Positions 7,123-9,188 of a stretch of 9,188 nucleotides of DNA are shown here, piece by piece (positions within the stretch are counted from its first letter, which is position 1; every line of letters starts with the position of its first letter). Made by a program: the position numbers and the translations under genes. This DNA is from Methylomarinum sp964474415 (GTDB lineage: Bacteria; Pseudomonadota; Gammaproteobacteria; Methylococcales; Methylomonadaceae): NCBI GenBank assembly GCA_964474415.1, contig CAYYSO010000100.1:1-9188 (forward strand), given 5' to 3'. The notes under the pieces are model-generated. The model did no database searches. It saw only the letters and a program-made list of their open reading frames with translations, and was not told where the DNA came from.

Positions 7123-7481
7123 ATAGGGGGTCTTAGATCAGGTGAAAGTACAGCATTATCAAATGATTTGTATTCGAAACTGGAATAATTGCTTGGTTCT
7201 TTTGTATCTATAGATGGTATAGATGTGACTATCCCATCGCCGCCACAAGCATGAAAGGAACAACTGCCGCTGACATGACAATGCATGTCATCAGTTTGAT
7301 GTTGAGAATTTTTTTGATCAGTCTGCAGGTAATTTGAATTAATATCATTAGCAGATGAAACAAAGCTGTCTGTGATGTGATGGCCAGACAACATCATACC
7401 TGCGCATTGGCTGAACGCAGAGGTAATAGGAGCTATTACCATCATAAGTATGAGTAAAATTGAAAGGCGTTGTCTGGACAT
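7110..7481 (-). CDS. Small secreted Cys/His/Met-containing protein of unknown function
   Basis: The predicted product is 123 residues, with a hydrophobic signal peptide (about 1-24, ending SAFSQ) and no lipobox. The mature part has Cys26 with Met29-Met30 and His34-His35. A cluster at 67-81 (HCHVSGSCSFHACGG) carries three Cys and three His. The protein ends in PDLRPPI plus three residues. This composition suggests periplasmic metal binding. The short Cys-rich layout and RPPI tail recall small copper-associated proteins such as CopL or DUF2946 members, but I cannot assign a family. A longer reading from TTG at 7511 is unlikely because that codon lies in the promoter -10 box; ATG at 7481 lies about 22 bases after the expected transcription start. 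No clear Shine-Dalgarno precedes it. It lies upstream of cusC on the same strand. Confidence 0.7.
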   Translation of the reverse strand: MSRQRLSILLILMMVIAPITSAFSQCAGMMLSGHHITDSFVSSANDINSNYLQTDQKNSQHQTDDMHCHVSGSCSFHACGGDGIVTSIPSIDTKEPSNYSSFEYKSFDNAVLSPDLRPPILTL

Positions 7482-7509
7482 GAATGGATTTAAGTCTTTA
7501 ATGCTTAAC

Positions 7510-7538
7510 AATATAGACTAATTGAGAATTATTTTCAA
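7510..7538 (-). promoter_or_regulatory. Sigma70-type promoter of the small secreted-protein gene
   Basis: TTGAAA (7533-7538) and TATATT (7510-7515) are separated by exactly 17 bases on the minus strand, each five of six to consensus. The expected start point near 7503 leaves a leader of about 22 bases to the ATG at 7481. Confidence 0.65.
7523..7537. promoter_or_regulatory. Fur-box-like palindrome overlapping the promoter
   Basis: TGAGAATTATTTTCA matches the 7-1-7 form of the Fur box (TGATAATnATTATCA) at 12 of 14 positions. It covers the -35 element and most of the spacer of the promoter above. In that place a bound repressor would block RNA polymerase, so iron-dependent repression of the small secreted-protein gene is the simplest reading. 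Confidence 0.55.
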
Positions 7539-7573
7539 ATTGAATTCGGGTTTTGTCTTGAAATCCCTGAATG

Positions 7574-8608
7574 CTAATTAATTACTTTCCATGTTAACTG
7601 CTCCCCGGCTTTCAATGGTGTAATTTCAACTTTATCTTGAATGTAATAATCAGGTACTTTCCAGTTTTGTTTTTGCAGGGTTATTGTGCTGGTATTTCTG
7701 GGGAGTTGATAAAAATCCGGACCATAAAAACTGGTAAAACCTTCCAGTTTATCCAGTGCGTTCTCTTGTTCAAAAACTTCGGCATAAAATTCCATGGCGG
7801 CATGAGCGCTGTAACAACCGGCGCAACCACAAGCATTTTCCTTTAAGTGGGTTAAATGCGGCGCACTGTCAGTACCTAAGAAAAATTTGGGATTGCCGCT
7901 GGTGGCGGCTTTGACCAATGCCTGTCTGTGATGTTCACGTTTGATAATCGGCAGACAATAATAATGCGGTCGTATACCTCCGGCCAGAAGGGCGTTGCGA
8001 TTAAACATCAAGTGTTGTGGGGTAATAGTTGCCGCGACCTTGCTTGATGCGGCTTCAACAAATTGTACGGCTTCCTGAGTGGTTAAATGTTCAATCACAA
8101 TACGTAATTTAGGAAATTGATTCACAATTCGACTGAGGTTTTGTTCAAGAAATATTTTTTCCCGATCAAATATATCGTATTGTTCGGCGGTAACTTCGCC
8201 ATGAATCAACAAGGGCAGGTTGTATTTTTCCAACGCCGCCAGAACAGGGAAGATGCCTTCCAGGTCTGATACGCCGGAATCGGAGTTGGTGGTGGCGCCG
8301 GCCGGATATAATTTAAATGCATAGACATGTTCTGATTCCGATGCTTTCTTTATTTCTGCAACTGCAGTGTTATCGGTCAGATACAAGGTCATTAAAGGAT
8401 TAAAGCCGGAGTCTTGCGGCAAAGCGCTTAAAATTTCATCCCTGTAAGTCAGTGCCCTGGCCACTGTGCTAACCGGTGGGCGGAGATTGGGCATAATAAT
8501 GGCGCGACTAAATTGGTGGGCAGTGTGGGCGATAACGAGAGCTAAAATATCACCATTTCTGACATGCAAATGCCAATCATCCGGTTGTGTGATCGTTAAT
8601 TTATCCAT
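7574..8608 (-). CDS. pyrC: Dihydroorotase (homodimeric, E. coli PyrC type)
   Basis: PyrC closes N-carbamoyl-L-aspartate to dihydroorotate, the third step of de novo pyrimidine synthesis, in the cytoplasm. The 344-residue length equals that of the E. coli enzyme within a few residues. All zinc ligands are visible: DDWHLH gives His13 and His15; FKLYPA holds the carboxylated Lys99; IHGE gives His136; EHLTT gives His174; and GTDSAPH gives Asp247. The substrate-side MPNLRPPV and the NACGCAGC segment also match. A TTG three codons upstream (8617) extends the frame, but ATG at 8608 gives the expected N-terminus MDKLTITQPDDWH and is preferred. The gene is divergent from fmdB and unlinked in function to the metal genes downstream. 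Confidence 0.96.
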   Translation of the reverse strand: MDKLTITQPDDWHLHVRNGDILALVIAHTAHQFSRAIIMPNLRPPVSTVARALTYRDEILSALPQDSGFNPLMTLYLTDNTAVAEIKKASESEHVYAFKLYPAGATTNSDSGVSDLEGIFPVLAALEKYNLPLLIHGEVTAEQYDIFDREKIFLEQNLSRIVNQFPKLRIVIEHLTTQEAVQFVEAASSKVAATITPQHLMFNRNALLAGGIRPHYYCLPIIKREHHRQALVKAATSGNPKFFLGTDSAPHLTHLKENACGCAGCYSAHAAMEFYAEVFEQENALDKLEGFTSFYGPDFYQLPRNTSTITLQKQNWKVPDYYIQDKVEITPLKAGEQLTWKVIN

Positions 8609-8655
8609 TCTTTTCAATTTTCTATTAAAATACCTTTCTATTCTATAGAAGGGGC

Positions 8656-8683
8656 TTGAAAAAAGAAATTATGCCCATATAAA
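8656..8683 (+). promoter_or_regulatory. Promoter of fmdB
   Basis: TTGAAA (8656-8661) and TATAAA (8678-8683) are five of six matches each to the -35 and -10 consensus with a 16-base spacer. Transcription should start near 8690, about 20 bases before the ATG, leaving room for GGAG at 8701-8704 as the ribosome binding site. Confidence 0.6.
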
Positions 8684-8709
8684 CTGTCTTATTTTATTCT
8701 GGAGAAGTT

Positions 8710-8979
8710 ATGCCAATTTATGAATACCAATGTAGTGCGTGTGGACATGAGCATGAAGCGTTGCAGAAAATGAGTGATAAGCCTTTAGTGGCATGTCCAG
8801 CCTGTAATGAACCGGAATTAAAAAAGAAAATATCAGCTGCTGGATTCAGATTAAAAGGCAGCGGCTGGTATGAAACAGATTTTAAAAACGGAAGTAAAAA
8901 AAATACAGCGGGCGACAAAGCAGCGCCAGCCAAAACCGGAGGTAGCTGTTGCGGGGGCGGCGGTTGTTCCAACCATTAA
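8710..8979 (+). CDS. FmdB family zinc-ribbon protein
   Basis: The 89-residue protein begins with the family signature MPIYEYQCSACGHEHE. Two CxxC knuckles, Cys8/Cys11 and Cys29/Cys32, form a single zinc ribbon over residues 1-50. The basic and Ala-rich stretch 58-76 looks disordered, and the tail GGSCCGGGGCSNH adds Cys80, Cys81, Cys86 and His89, a common ending in gammaproteobacterial members. The family is named after a putative regulator of formamidase in methylotrophs, but its true role is unsettled; a regulatory or metal-handling function is plausible. In many gammaproteobacteria the gene sits just before aspS, but no aspS start is visible in the remaining 209 bases. GGAG lies five bases before the ATG. 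Confidence 0.92.
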   Translation: MPIYEYQCSACGHEHEALQKMSDKPLVACPACNEPELKKKISAAGFRLKGSGWYETDFKNGSKKNTAGDKAAPAKTGGSCCGGGGCSNH

Positions 8980-9046
8980 CGTCATTAAGGTAATTTAAAA
9001 TAGCGATATATTGTTTCCACGCTTTGCCATTGATATTAAGCTATGG

Positions 9047-9093
9047 TGTAGGTGCGGATTTATCCGCACTGTGCGAATGAATTCGTACCTACA
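9047..9093. repeat. REP-like doublet (two hairpins in inverted orientation)
   Basis: Two 23-base arms, 9047-9069 and 9071-9093, are inverted copies with 19 of 23 positions matching; three of the four differences still pair as G-T wobbles. Each arm holds its own hairpin: GTGCGGAT with ATCCGCAC at 9052-9069, and GTGCGAAT with ATTCGTAC at 9071-9088. The outer ends are TGTAGGT and ACCTACA. This is the layout of BIME-type REP doublets mobilised by RAYT transposases. Located 68 bases after fmdB, it may also act as the 3' boundary of that transcript. Confidence 0.75.
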
Positions 9094-9188
9094 TTCTGCT
9101 TATGTTAACGATAGTGCGAGTTTGCATGGGAACAGAACAGGGAAATTGTTTCTGTGAGTTACCTAAGGCGATTTCAACAATAATTTGG

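Noticed and set aside
7548..7567. GGG...CCC stem after pyrC as a terminator
   Set aside because: The 7-base stem has a mismatch and no T-run follows on the minus strand.
8641..8650. TTCTATAGAA palindrome between pyrC and fmdB as an operator
   Set aside because: It is a short A-T-rich palindrome of a kind expected by chance, with no matching second site.
9119..9154. Possible hairpin ACAGAA...TTCTGT near the right edge as a terminator or RNA
   Set aside because: The stem is only six base pairs with a 12-base loop and no T-run, too weak to support.

Overview
The window reads as gammaproteobacterial chromosome. NuoA, the NuoB N-terminus, the 340-residue class dihydroorotase and the CusCBA pump all resemble the enterobacterial/pseudomonad versions of those families. 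A REP-like hairpin doublet near the right end has the GTAGGTGCG...CGCAC form I associate with gammaproteobacteria, including methanotrophs. A Methylococcales-like source is a guess from style, not a demonstrated placement.

Layout from right to left, because nearly everything is on the minus strand. On the plus strand, fmdB (8710-8979) is followed by about 200 bases without a gene that hold the REP-like doublet. Divergent from fmdB, on the minus strand, are: pyrC; a small secreted Cys/His/Met-containing protein of unknown function behind a good sigma70-type promoter that carries a Fur-box-like palindrome; a 236-base regulatory gap; the heavy-metal efflux operon cusC-cusB-cusA (outer-membrane channel, periplasmic adaptor, inner-membrane RND pump); a small lipoprotein cytochrome c; then nuoA and the first six codons of nuoB, which run off the left edge.

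The three cus genes are joined by two 8-base start/stop overlaps of the same form (ATGAATAA and ATGATTAA), so they are very probably translated together. They would build a tripartite pump exporting Cu(I)/Ag(I) from periplasm or cytoplasm to the outside. The three substrate methionines of CusA are conserved. There is no cusF between cusC and cusB, the place it occupies in E. coli; instead the adaptor carries two tandem, nearly identical metal-binding motifs and a Met-rich tail. No metal-sensing regulator is encoded here, but the DNA upstream of cusC contains several dyads, one of which exactly fills a 19-base promoter spacer as in MerR-family promoters.

I do not see a wholly new system. The parts that deserve attention are the Fur-box-controlled small secreted protein beside the metal pump, the CusA proton-relay and methionine-relay substitutions, the duplicated adaptor motif, and the lipoprotein cytochrome c downstream of the pump.
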